A stretch of 64,000 bases of DNA from DAOMNO01 sp035443885. Its GTDB lineage: Bacteria > Planctomycetota > Phycisphaerae > Phycisphaerales > SM1A02. The stretch is taken from NCBI GenBank assembly GCA_035443885.1, contig DAOMNO010000001.1:124001-188000 (forward strand), in the 5' to 3' direction. Below are positions 18,495 to 26,978 of this stretch, piece after piece (position 1 is the first letter of the stretch; every line of letters begins with the position of its first letter). The notes below the pieces were generated by a model. The model worked only from the letters and a program-made list of their open reading frames with translations. It was not told the DNA's origin and did not search any database. Made by a program: the position numbers and the translations under genes.

Positions 18495-19472
18495 ATGACC
18501 ACGCCCTCCCGAACCGCGTTACCCAATGCGCGAGAGTATCCGCGCTTTGCAGGTGTACCGACGTTTTGCCGTTTCCCGCTCATCGATAATGTGCCGAAGG
18601 ATCAGCAGCCGGTGGACTGGGTGCTATATGGCGTTCCCTTCGATGGCGGCGTTACCTATCGCCCCGGTGCGCGATTCGGCCCGCGCGCGATTCGACAGAC
18701 TTCCGCGTACATCAAGCCCTATCACATTGAGCACGAAGTCAACATCGCGCAAGTGTTCTCGCTGGCCGACGCTGGCGATGCGCCAGTGCGCCCGTATTCC
18801 TGTAAAGAAACACTGGATGCGGCGTGCAGTTTTGCAGAAAGACTTGGTGATCCGCGCCATACAAAACTGCTCGCCATCGGCGGCGATCACTCTGTTGCGT
18901 ACGCCAACATGCGCGCCACGTGGCTACGCCGAGGCAAGCCAAAACCCGGCTTCGCGGTGATTCACTTCGATGCTCATCTCGATACCGCAGGCCCGATCTG
19001 GGGCGAAGCGTGGACACACGCATCGCCATTTCGACACGCCATCGAAGAAGGACTGATCGACCCGAGCATGATGCTGAGCATGGGCATTCGCGGGCCGTTG
19101 AACACCGCCGATGATCTTGACTACGCAGAGCAGCATGGCATTGAGATCATCACACTTGCTGAAGCCGCCACCGACGACGGCCTTGACCGCTTGGAGGCAT
19201 TCATCGAGCGGCTCGGCGATCGTGAAACCTATCTCACGTTCGACATTGACTGCGTTGACCCTGCGTATGCCCCTGGCACGGGCACACCATGCTGCGGTGG
19301 CTTTACGAGTGGCGAAGCTTTCGACCTGCTGCGCGCCTTCGCCGGGGTCAACCTGGTCGGCGCGGATGTCGTGGAAGTGCTGCCGGATCGCGATCACGCG
19401 GATATCACTGCACTGCTCGCCTCGCATGTGATTTTCGAGATTCTCGCCCTTGCAGCCGTGCGAGGCGGCTGA
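18495..19472 (+). CDS. speB: Agmatinase/arginase (ureohydrolase) family enzyme
   Basis: 325 aa from the ATG at 18495; a GTG at 18429 would add 22 unlikely residues. The family hydrolyses agmatine, arginine or related guanidino compounds to urea with a di-manganese centre. Metal and active-site motifs are present: GGDHSVAYAN, HFDAHLDTAG, and TFDIDCVDPAYAPGTGTPCC. The N-terminal GVPFDGGVTYRPGARFGPRAIR is typical of SpeB-like proteins. Agmatinase is the best guess, leading to putrescine, but guanidinobutyrase or a related activity cannot be excluded. It lies 85 bp before the DUF4097 gene. Confidence 0.9.
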   Translation: MTTPSRTALPNAREYPRFAGVPTFCRFPLIDNVPKDQQPVDWVLYGVPFDGGVTYRPGARFGPRAIRQTSAYIKPYHIEHEVNIAQVFSLADAGDAPVRPYSCKETLDAACSFAERLGDPRHTKLLAIGGDHSVAYANMRATWLRRGKPKPGFAVIHFDAHLDTAGPIWGEAWTHASPFRHAIEEGLIDPSMMLSMGIRGPLNTADDLDYAEQHGIEIITLAEAATDDGLDRLEAFIERLGDRETYLTFDIDCVDPAYAPGTGTPCCGGFTSGEAFDLLRAFAGVNLVGADVVEVLPDRDHADITALLASHVIFEILALAAVRGG

Positions 19473-19557
19473 GCGGCTCATGAAATGGCGGCATGTTTTT
19501 TCCGTACAATCCATGCATAACGCACCGCTGATTGTGCGCATAACGAGGAAACATACC

Positions 19558-20439
19558 ATGCTTACCACGATCACCCGCTTCACCGCCGTTGCGCTCATGG
19601 TCGCACTTCTCGGCGGCTGCAACAAGCTCTATCGCACGACTCGAACCTTGGAGCAGACCACCGCTCACGCTGCAAATGCTCCGCTCAAAATCGATATTCG
19701 AAATGGCTCCATTGATGTCATCGGTGATACCGCTGCGCAGGACGTTCACCTCGTCGCCCAGCTGACGGCTGGCGGTGCATCGCAGGAGGAAGCCGATTCG
19801 CGATCCGCGGATACGCAGTTGTCGCTCATTCGCGATACTTCAGGCACGCTGACCGTCGCTGTTGTTTTTCCCGGCGGATACAAAAGCGGCGATCACGCCA
19901 ACCTCACCATTCGCGTGCCGGATGCCAGCCGCGTGGAAGCAACCACGGGCAACGGCGCTGTCTCCATCTCGAACCTTGATGCAGAAACTGTCGTCAAGAC
20001 CAGCAATGGGCGCATTACGCTGGCGAAGATGAGCGGCAAAGCAACGCTCACATCGTCTAATGGTCGTATCACCGTTGAGAAACACGCCGGTGATGTCGCG
20101 GCCAATACCGGCAACGGCGCGATCGAACTGACTGACATCTCGGGCAAGACGACTGCGAAATCATCGAACGGCGCGATCACCGTCAGGCTTGATGCGAATC
20201 ACCCCGGACCGATCGATCTGCAATCCAGCAACGGACGCATTACTGCCACAGTCGGCGCTGCATTCGCTGGGCAGATTGACCTCTCTACATCGAACGGTTC
20301 GATCACCGTCGAAGCAGGTGAAGGCGCGATTGCGTCTAAAGACATCAAACGCCGCAGCGGGAAAGTCGAGATGACGCGTACAGGCGAAGCTTCGCGGCTC
20401 AAGACCAGCAACGGCAGTATCACGCTCAAAGTCGAATAA
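19558..20439 (+). CDS. DUF4097 beta-helical lipoprotein
   Basis: 293 aa. A GAGGAA precedes the ATG. The lipobox LLGGC ends the signal peptide. The body is a right-handed beta-helix-like DUF4097 (putative adhesin) domain built of short repeats of the form (S/T/G)-(S/N)-N-G-x-I-(T/E)-(V/L): TSNGRITLAK, SSNGRITVEK, GNGAIEL, SSNGAITV, TSNGSITV. The repeats span about residues 125-290. The protein should sit on the outer or periplasmic membrane face. No enzymatic residues are evident; a structural or binding role is inferred. It is convergent with the ABC ATPase gene, 17 bp between ends. Confidence 0.85.
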   Translation: MLTTITRFTAVALMVALLGGCNKLYRTTRTLEQTTAHAANAPLKIDIRNGSIDVIGDTAAQDVHLVAQLTAGGASQEEADSRSADTQLSLIRDTSGTLTVAVVFPGGYKSGDHANLTIRVPDASRVEATTGNGAVSISNLDAETVVKTSNGRITLAKMSGKATLTSSNGRITVEKHAGDVAANTGNGAIELTDISGKTTAKSSNGAITVRLDANHPGPIDLQSSNGRITATVGAAFAGQIDLSTSNGSITVEAGEGAIASKDIKRRSGKVEMTRTGEASRLKTSNGSITLKVE

Positions 20440-20456
20440 ACCCCCTCGCGCGATCA

Positions 20457-21404
20457 CTACGCGACAAGGCCCTTCGTCAGGCGCATGAACGCCGTTTCAA
20501 GGTTCACCTGCTCCTGCTGCATGGATGACAGCCGGAAGCCTTGCGCAATGAGGCGGTTCGGCAGTTCGGAAACCATCAATCCACTCTCCGGGTCGATTGT
20601 AACATCGATGCGAGCCATGCCATTGTTGTGCGTAACGTCCACTTTGGTGATGCCCTTGACCGCTGCAAGCAGTTTCGCTGCCTGCTCGTAGCGATCTTCA
20701 ACCACCACGTGAACCACCACACCCATGCTGGCGCGCGTCATGATTTCATGCACGGAGCCGGAAAAGAGCAATTCACCCTGCTCAATGATCCCAACGGTGT
20801 TGCACAGCTCTGAAAGCTCGTGAAGGATGTGCGAGCTGATGATGATGGTCTTGCCCATCCGCCGCAGTTCTTTGAGCAGTTCGCGAATCTCGATCCGTGC
20901 GCGGGGGTCGAGTCCTGAAGCAGGCTCATCCAGCAGCAACACCTTGGGGTCATGCAGCAGCACGCGCGCGATGGACAATCGCTGCTTCATGCCGCGCGAG
21001 AGACCATTCACCTCAGCGTTCGCTTTATAGTTGAGATCCGTCAGATCAAGCACATCGCGAACGACCTGCTCACGCTGCTTGCCGTGAATGTCGTAGCACG
21101 CTGCAAAGAACTGCAGGTATTCGCTGACAACCATGTCGTCATACGCCCCCATGAAGTCCGGTACGTACCCAATCATCGGGCGAATCTGCGGGTTCTGATA
21201 CCCCACCACCTTGCCGTCAATGCGCGCTTCGCCCCATGTGGGCTTGAGCAGCGTTGCAAGGATCTTGATCGTCGTCGTCTTGCCAGCGCCGTTGGGGCCG
21301 ATGAAGCCGAAGCAATCACCTTCCTCAATCGTGAGATTCAGGTTGTTGAGCGCGACAAGCTCGCCGTATTTCTTTGTGAGATTGATCGTTTCGATCATGG
21401 ACAT
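20457..21404 (-). CDS. ABC transporter ATP-binding protein
   Basis: 315 aa. One nucleotide-binding domain carries Walker A GPNGAGKTTTI, the signature region LSRGMKQRLSIARVLL, Walker B VLLLDEPASGLDPRAR and the switch His in ISSHIL. About 85 C-terminal residues follow, as in NatA/CcmA-like exporters. It is 39 bp downstream of a large membrane protein gene rather than of a classic permease, so either that protein or a permease elsewhere is its partner. Direction of transport (probably export) and substrate are unknown. Confidence 0.92.
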   Translation of the reverse strand: MSMIETINLTKKYGELVALNNLNLTIEEGDCFGFIGPNGAGKTTTIKILATLLKPTWGEARIDGKVVGYQNPQIRPMIGYVPDFMGAYDDMVVSEYLQFFAACYDIHGKQREQVVRDVLDLTDLNYKANAEVNGLSRGMKQRLSIARVLLHDPKVLLLDEPASGLDPRARIEIRELLKELRRMGKTIIISSHILHELSELCNTVGIIEQGELLFSGSVHEIMTRASMGVVVHVVVEDRYEQAAKLLAAVKGITKVDVTHNNGMARIDVTIDPESGLMVSELPNRLIAQGFRLSSMQQEQVNLETAFMRLTKGLVA

Positions 21405-21443
21405 GGCGACATCATTCCTCGTGCGCTGCGGCCGCGCTTCATG

Positions 21444-23927
21444 CTATTCGCCGCCTTCCGCGGCTCTTTCCGATCCAAACGCCGCCGCTTCATCCAGCGG
21501 TAGTGGAAAAATCCAGCGTACCACCGTCGTGCCGTCGCTCTCCGGCTTCGCACCGTTCACGCGCAGCGGCACCGGCAGAGCGGATTCGCGCAAATAGCCG
21601 ATCACAATCAGGCATGGTCGTGTAAACCACGTTGAAAGGTCCAATTCACGACCCAGACGACGATGAAATACCGAACCTGGTGAATCTGCATCAGCAGGTC
21701 GCAGCTTGAGGTATTCGGGCGGCGTAATCTGATGGAAGAAGCTGAGCATTTCCATGTATCGGCCCACGGTGCCTGCATCGAGCGACTGCATCATCATTCC
21801 GCCCGATCCCATGCGGAATGGAGCGCTATAGCGATCTTCAATGCCTCGCGCGAGGAGAGCCTGCGCCGTGTAGTTCTGTGCTCGCAAATCAAATGGAACG
21901 CTCGCCGCCCAACTCCCCTGCCGCCACATGAAACCGAGATTGGGCATCTGCCCTGATCGAACTCTCGGCACGAAGGGGGCCTCAGCCTGTTCCGACACGG
22001 CGTACAGCACGCGCGGCATGCGGGTGTTGCGCACCCAGATTACTGTTACGTCGCTCAACGGAACTGGCAGTTCGTGGATCAGCGAACCTTGCAGCTGCAG
22101 TTCATTCCCCGAAGCGTCACGAACAACGCGAATGGGATCGTTCGGGTCCTGACGAATCATCCCGCCCCACTCTGCATCTAAGCCGCCAAGCCAGTTCGCA
22201 TACAGAAGCGTCGCGGTGGCGCGGGAAGGAATAGCGTAGGTGGCGGGGCTTTCCGCCACATCCACGATGTAGCGATCGACATTCGGGAAGCGATAGATCA
22301 TTTCGCCGGGCGGCGTCCACGACACCAGCACATCGCGCTGTCCCGGTACGGATTCAATCCCCACCCGCGTACGAGCGTAACCCGGCGTGTAGAGGGAGAA
22401 CCACGAGGTTGCACGTTGGTATTGAGGGTCTTCAGGCAGCGAAGTGCCATCCGGACGGGCAATGTGATCAAGATACGTTACATGCTGAACTCGTGGCTTC
22501 TTCCCGCGGATCACTTCCACGCTGCCCCACGCAATCGCGGTGAACACGCCTGCCGCCAGTGCAAACATCAGCCACGCATGGTGCACACGGTTGTAGAGCC
22601 GAAGCACTGCGAATCCGCCAGGGCCAGCCACAATCCAGTACGACACAAACAGCAGCAGCGCGACAAGCAGGCCAACACCAGCTTCCGATCGCATGGCGAT
22701 GCGCTGATTGATGAGGCCGCCTGATCCCATATCGCGCTCCCCGCCAAGCGAGCGGGCCAGTAGATCGGCTTTCTTGATAAGGTCAAGCTCCGTCGGAGTT
22801 GGCGTATCCGACCGACGCCCCAGCACGCGATTCCAAAGGGCATCCGCCTGAGGAAGGCCAACGCTGCCGTTTGAAAGCGGCACGGAATACAACCGCTGCG
22901 AAGACAGGTCGATGCCGATGATTGTGATGCGCCCGTGCCCAAAGACTCGCTGCACCGCCACTACACGACCATCCGGCAGTGCGATAAACGATTCATACGG
23001 CGCATCAATCGAGTTGAACGAGCCGCCCAATTCCTTGAACACGCGAATACTGATCGGAAAGTCTGCCAGCACGCCACGCGCCTTGCTCATCACGGGCGTA
23101 ACTTCACTCAGCATTACGCCTTCCGCTTTGCGAGGCTCTCGACGAGGCAGAATGTCCCCCAGTGGCGTCTGCCCGAACTGGCCGAATCCCCATGGATTCA
23201 CGTCTTCAGGCAGCGAAATGATGAGATGGCCGCCACGACGAACATACTCGCGCAACGTCGCAGCAGTTGTGCTTGTCAAGTCCTGAGGCGATGCATTCGA
23301 CCATGCGATTGCCTCAAACCCCAGCAGCGCTTCCCATCGATCAGGAATCTGATCCGGTCGAATGCCGAAGACGATGCGCGTGTCCTCGTGCGCCGCGGGT
23401 GAACGATCAAGCTGGTCGAATCTGGCTCCGTATGCGCCAAGACCCATCACACGCTGTCCGATCACGCCGATCATCCCGGAACCGATCGGCACGGCCTGCG
23501 CGTTGACTTCCAGCGGGCTAATGCGCTTGCCGCCAATCTCTGCGCGACGCACACCATCGCGATACTCAAAGATGCGAATTGGCCACACCGCAGTGGTGGT
23601 GGTGGCTGGCGAAAGCGGCGCATAAAGCCACACAGGAGTTGGCCTGCCTCGCGTTAGCGTTACAGGGCGGCCGTACTCCACAATGTCGCCATCCGCATTC
23701 GGCACCTCCCACTGCACCCAGACCATCATCGCTTCTTCTTCTAGCCGACTGGTCAGGCGCAGGCGGATGGGCGTGATGTCACCGGGACGAAAATTCGCAC
23801 CGCCCACACCGAACTGATCCAGCTCGACTTCAACATCCGTCCGCACCTGCGCAAAGCTGTTTGGTGCAAGGCACAAAAGAGCCAGCGCAACGACAGCGCA
23901 CAGGCGCAGCCCACGGCCCGCACTCAT
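21444..23927 (-). CDS. Large membrane protein with glutamine-amidotransferase-like periplasmic domain
   Basis: About 827 aa from the ATG at 23927; the longer frame lacks a signal peptide. A signal peptide (residues 1-25, LALLCLAPNSFAQ) precedes a beta-rich domain, then a class I GATase-like fold (TTAATLREYVRRGGHLIISL, later GHGRITIIGIDLS) without a clear catalytic Cys. Two membrane helices lie near residues 440-500 (VGLLVALLLFVSYWIVAG; AWLMFALAAGVFTAIAW). A further soluble domain ends the protein. Similar architectures occur beside ABC ATPases in planctomycetes and resemble GldG-like or BatA-like assemblies. It probably forms a complex with the ATPase encoded next; the function is unknown. 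Confidence 0.75.
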   Translation of the reverse strand: MSAGRGLRLCAVVALALLCLAPNSFAQVRTDVEVELDQFGVGGANFRPGDITPIRLRLTSRLEEEAMMVWVQWEVPNADGDIVEYGRPVTLTRGRPTPVWLYAPLSPATTTTAVWPIRIFEYRDGVRRAEIGGKRISPLEVNAQAVPIGSGMIGVIGQRVMGLGAYGARFDQLDRSPAAHEDTRIVFGIRPDQIPDRWEALLGFEAIAWSNASPQDLTSTTAATLREYVRRGGHLIISLPEDVNPWGFGQFGQTPLGDILPRREPRKAEGVMLSEVTPVMSKARGVLADFPISIRVFKELGGSFNSIDAPYESFIALPDGRVVAVQRVFGHGRITIIGIDLSSQRLYSVPLSNGSVGLPQADALWNRVLGRRSDTPTPTELDLIKKADLLARSLGGERDMGSGGLINQRIAMRSEAGVGLLVALLLFVSYWIVAGPGGFAVLRLYNRVHHAWLMFALAAGVFTAIAWGSVEVIRGKKPRVQHVTYLDHIARPDGTSLPEDPQYQRATSWFSLYTPGYARTRVGIESVPGQRDVLVSWTPPGEMIYRFPNVDRYIVDVAESPATYAIPSRATATLLYANWLGGLDAEWGGMIRQDPNDPIRVVRDASGNELQLQGSLIHELPVPLSDVTVIWVRNTRMPRVLYAVSEQAEAPFVPRVRSGQMPNLGFMWRQGSWAASVPFDLRAQNYTAQALLARGIEDRYSAPFRMGSGGMMMQSLDAGTVGRYMEMLSFFHQITPPEYLKLRPADADSPGSVFHRRLGRELDLSTWFTRPCLIVIGYLRESALPVPLRVNGAKPESDGTTVVRWIFPLPLDEAAAFGSERAAEGGE

Positions 23928-24104
23928 TGACACGCTCAGAAAACCGCCGCGGAAGCATTCCACACCGAAAGTGTAGCACAGGTCGCAAGGCCCAGCCCGA
24001 TTCAGACACCTCCAGGCCCGCTTTCTGATGCGATCAGCAAGCCACTGTAGCGTATATCGCGTGCTGACCTTAAGCCGACCCGCTGCCGGGTCGATGGCAT
24101 CGCT

Positions 24105-24419
24105 ATGGAAGTCCTCTTCGGCCCCGGGTCCATCTGGCTTGTCGCGCTGCTTGTCGGCTGTTGGTGCGCGTTGATGTGCCTCAAGGTACTGGCTGCGCAG
24201 ATCGAACAGAATCGTAAACTGCGCCAACTCAGAATCGACACCCGACGCTTGCAGGAAGCGTACCGTATCCGACTTGAGCGGCTACAGGAAGCGACAGGGC
24301 AACGCCAGGCCGAGCCTCAACCCGTCCGCCATGCAACACACACAATGACGGCACACAGAGATGAGCCGACCGCTCAAATGAGTGATGATGCACCGCCTCC
24401 GCTCGCGCAGGCCGCATAA
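24105..24419 (+). CDS. Small membrane protein with coiled coil
   Basis: 104 aa, unrecognised. One hydrophobic segment (about residues 9-28, WLVALLVGCWCALMCLKVL) is followed by a charged helix likely to form a coiled coil (QIEQNRKLRQLRIDTRRLQE) and a disordered, Pro-rich tail. The layout recalls small membrane-tethered helper proteins. It is divergent from the large membrane protein gene and nearly abuts the next, convergent gene. There is no strong ribosome site, so confidence is moderate. Confidence 0.5.
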   Translation: MEVLFGPGSIWLVALLVGCWCALMCLKVLAAQIEQNRKLRQLRIDTRRLQEAYRIRLERLQEATGQRQAEPQPVRHATHTMTAHRDEPTAQMSDDAPPPLAQAA

Positions 24420-24423
24420 GCGA

Positions 24424-25077
24424 TTACAAATGTCGAACCGGATAAAGCGCGATGGCGCACATAGTGTGCCCCATTCGATCCCCAATCGGCACATCGCGCC
24501 TGCATGGGGCAGCGATCGGCAGACTGCGCTCAAGGCACCGATCCTGCCAGATGCGAAGATCATGCTCCGCCACTTCATGATCTCGCACGAACAACAACAG
24601 CAGCAGGCCCGCGTGCAGAATGCCCGCATCCTTCGCTAATTTCGTTACGTCCTGTCTGACAGTCGAGAGCAATTGCGAGGCATACTGTCCGTTCGCTCCT
24701 TCGCGTGTGAACTGTGAAACGACTTTCACTTCAAGCCAAAAGGCGTCATCAAGTTCCACCGCGTCCGGGGCATCAAAAAGCGTGGCTTTCGCTTCTGGCA
24801 ATCGCAGGCTGCGATCACCGGGCGGAGGCGTAAGTACAAAATCGCACCGCTCACCTTCGCTCAAGCTGCGCTTGCGCCAGTCCGCAGGATACCGCTGCTC
24901 ACGATGCACGCCGTAGCCTGCTGCACGCAGTGCTTGCTCAATGACCGGATGAAGTGAGAGTTCATCGCAGGAATCGATGCCATACACCGCGTGCTCTGCA
25001 TCCAGTTCCTGCGCACGCAGGATCAGCCCCTGTTCAACGGCGTCCGCGATATCCGCGCAGGACCACATGCGCATCAT
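24424..25077 (-). CDS. PD-(D/E)XK nuclease-like protein of unknown role
   Basis: 217 aa from the ATG pair at 25077/25074. A longer frame to 25137 would start inside the terminator of the upstream gene and is rejected. The central sequence E-x-C-D-F-V-L ... W-L-E-V-K-V-V (about residues 77-120) fits the D...E-x-K core of the PD-(D/E)XK fold, followed by a helix YASQLLSTVRQDVTKLAKDAG that often packs behind that core. Many such proteins are cryptic nucleases or nuclease-fold binding proteins. No methylase or other restriction gene is nearby. Family assignment is by eye only. Confidence 0.6.
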   Translation of the reverse strand: MMRMWSCADIADAVEQGLILRAQELDAEHAVYGIDSCDELSLHPVIEQALRAAGYGVHREQRYPADWRKRSLSEGERCDFVLTPPPGDRSLRLPEAKATLFDAPDAVELDDAFWLEVKVVSQFTREGANGQYASQLLSTVRQDVTKLAKDAGILHAGLLLLLFVRDHEVAEHDLRIWQDRCLERSLPIAAPCRRDVPIGDRMGHTMCAIALYPVRHL

Positions 25078-25095
25078 GGTAAACGAGATGCGATG

Positions 25096-25124
25096 AAAAA
25101 AGCCCACGGCTTGAAGCCGTGGGC
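25096..25124 (-). terminator. Rho-independent terminator after the AGCS symporter gene
   Basis: GCCCACGGCT/AGCCGTGGGC stem with a short loop, followed on the minus strand by TTTTTT. It lies 35 bp past the symporter stop and separates the transporter operon from the PD-(D/E)XK-like gene. Confidence 0.9.
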
Positions 25125-25159
25125 CTTGTGCACTCATTGGTAGATGATGTTCGTGAATA

Positions 25160-26944
25160 TTACTGCACGTCGCGGCCTTCGATCACGTCAGTCAACTTGG
25201 GGGCCGCGTGGGGTGGATCCATTTTGCCGGTCTTGAGCCGATGAATGTAATCGTGATACGCCCTCATCGCCTGCGCACCAAAGATCAACATGATGGGAAT
25301 ATTGGCGAAAAGCATCACGCCCGTGCCGAGTGCAGTCCATTCGTCCAGTTGCTCGTCAGTCTTGATGAAGCCAAGCGTCGCAATGATGATGAGCATGCAG
25401 TACGTCAACTTGTAGAAGAGCACCGCTTCCTTCCCAAGGAGATAGATGACACCCTGCTCGCCGTAATAGCCCCACGAAATCATCGTCGAAATGGCGAACA
25501 GCCAGCAGGCGATCGTAACCAGCCACATGCCAAGGCCGGGCATGACGCGATCGAATGCGTGGCCTGTCAGCGCAGCGCCGACATAGTCGCCGTACACGCC
25601 GAGATCGGGCGACCCATCTGGCAGCACTCGAAGACTCGGTTCCACACTGGAGTCAAATGTATTCCATTTCACGTTCCACGACTCATTCTCGTCGGGCACA
25701 ACTGACCCGCCGACGCGAATCAGATTCGTTTCTGTATTGTCGTTCAGATCGGCCTGAACGACCATAAATACTGTCTCATTGACGCGCCAGCCGGGACCGG
25801 TCTGAACACTGAGGATGCGTTTGGCTTCCGCCGTCTTGGCAGGCAGCGCGGATGTTTCCAACGTCCACTTGTTCTCGCCTTCCGCTGCCACGATGCGCAC
25901 CTGCTCAGGCACGGTAAACAACGCTTCCGGGCCGCGGTTCCACGCGCCACTGAGCAGAATGACGAGCGTGGTGAGCGTGCACACCACGAGTGTATCGATG
26001 AACGGTTCGAGGCCTGCAACCACGCCTTCACGCACCGGCTCATCGGTCTTTGCTGCGGAGTGTGCAATTGGCGCAGAACCCTGACCAGCTTCGCTGGAGA
26101 ACAGCGCTCGCTTCATGCCCCAAAGGAACGCGAAGCCTGCCGTTCCGCCGAGGAAGGCGCCGCCCGCTTCGGCCGTGGAGAATGCAGACGTGAAGATCAG
26201 CCGCAGCATGTTGGGCACTTCGCCCAGGTTCATCACGACGACAAGAATGGCGGCCAAGAGATACAGGCCGCACATGAACGGCACAAGCCGTCCCGCCACC
26301 GCACCGATGCGCTTGATGCCGCCGATGATGACCGCGCCGACGATGACTGCAAGAAGAATGCCGACGAATGGCTTGGGTACGGTCGGGAAATACGTCGCGG
26401 TGATCTCGGCGACGTTCCACGCCTGAAACATGTTGCCGCCGGTGATGGCTGAAATAATCAGCGTGATGCAGAAGATACCACCGACGACGGTGCCCAACCC
26501 TGCGAAGCCAAGCCGCTTGAAGCCTTCCTTGGCAACCCACATCGGTCCGCCGTGCGGATTCTCTGGGTCATCGGTGTTTCGGTAGAGCATTGAAAGCGTT
26601 ACTTCGGTGGTTTTCAGCGCCATGCCGAAGATGCCGATGATCCACATCCAGAACACCGCACCCGGCCCGCCGAGTGCGATGGCGAGCGCCACGCCGCCGA
26701 TGTTCCCGAGGCCGACAGTGGCCGAGAGGGCGGTTGACAGTGCCTGAAAGTGATTGATCGCACCGGGATCGTTCTTGTCGTCATACTTGCCGCGAATGAC
26801 GGATGAGCCGTGCGTCAGCGCGCGATACTGGCTGAACGCGCTCCAAATGGTGAACAGCACGCCTGTTCCCAACACGATGTACAGCACATAGTTGTGCCAT
26901 AGGATCGAGTTGATTCCGCCGAGGATCACGTTCAGGATGTCCAT
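25160..26944 (-). CDS. Sodium:alanine symporter (AGCS family)
   Basis: 594 aa from the ATG at 26944, which follows GGAGA; longer than the usual 450-500. The protein imports alanine or glycine with sodium. The family block ALSATVGLGNIGGVALAIALGGPGAVFWMW is clear, and later TMs include FLWGMKRALFSSEAGQGSAPIAH. Between two late TM segments (after LVILLSGAWNRGPEAL, before AALTGHAFDRVMP) lies a hydrophilic insertion of about 130 residues (about 325-455) that the core family lacks. It is in one operon with the SNF symporter upstream (34-bp gap). Alanine dehydrogenase is encoded 7 kb away, consistent with alanine use. Confidence 0.93.
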   Translation of the reverse strand: MDILNVILGGINSILWHNYVLYIVLGTGVLFTIWSAFSQYRALTHGSSVIRGKYDDKNDPGAINHFQALSTALSATVGLGNIGGVALAIALGGPGAVFWMWIIGIFGMALKTTEVTLSMLYRNTDDPENPHGGPMWVAKEGFKRLGFAGLGTVVGGIFCITLIISAITGGNMFQAWNVAEITATYFPTVPKPFVGILLAVIVGAVIIGGIKRIGAVAGRLVPFMCGLYLLAAILVVVMNLGEVPNMLRLIFTSAFSTAEAGGAFLGGTAGFAFLWGMKRALFSSEAGQGSAPIAHSAAKTDEPVREGVVAGLEPFIDTLVVCTLTTLVILLSGAWNRGPEALFTVPEQVRIVAAEGENKWTLETSALPAKTAEAKRILSVQTGPGWRVNETVFMVVQADLNDNTETNLIRVGGSVVPDENESWNVKWNTFDSSVEPSLRVLPDGSPDLGVYGDYVGAALTGHAFDRVMPGLGMWLVTIACWLFAISTMISWGYYGEQGVIYLLGKEAVLFYKLTYCMLIIIATLGFIKTDEQLDEWTALGTGVMLFANIPIMLIFGAQAMRAYHDYIHRLKTGKMDPPHAAPKLTDVIEGRDVQ

Positions 26945-26978
26945 GATGTCTCCGATGTCCGAGGTCTGACGGCGATGC

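Noticed and set aside
23928..24227. N-terminal extension of the large membrane protein
   Set aside because: It precedes a clear signal peptide and overlaps the small plus-strand gene.
25078..25137. Upstream extension of the PD-(D/E)XK-like gene to 25137
   Set aside because: It would start within the symporter terminator and adds residues unlike the rest.
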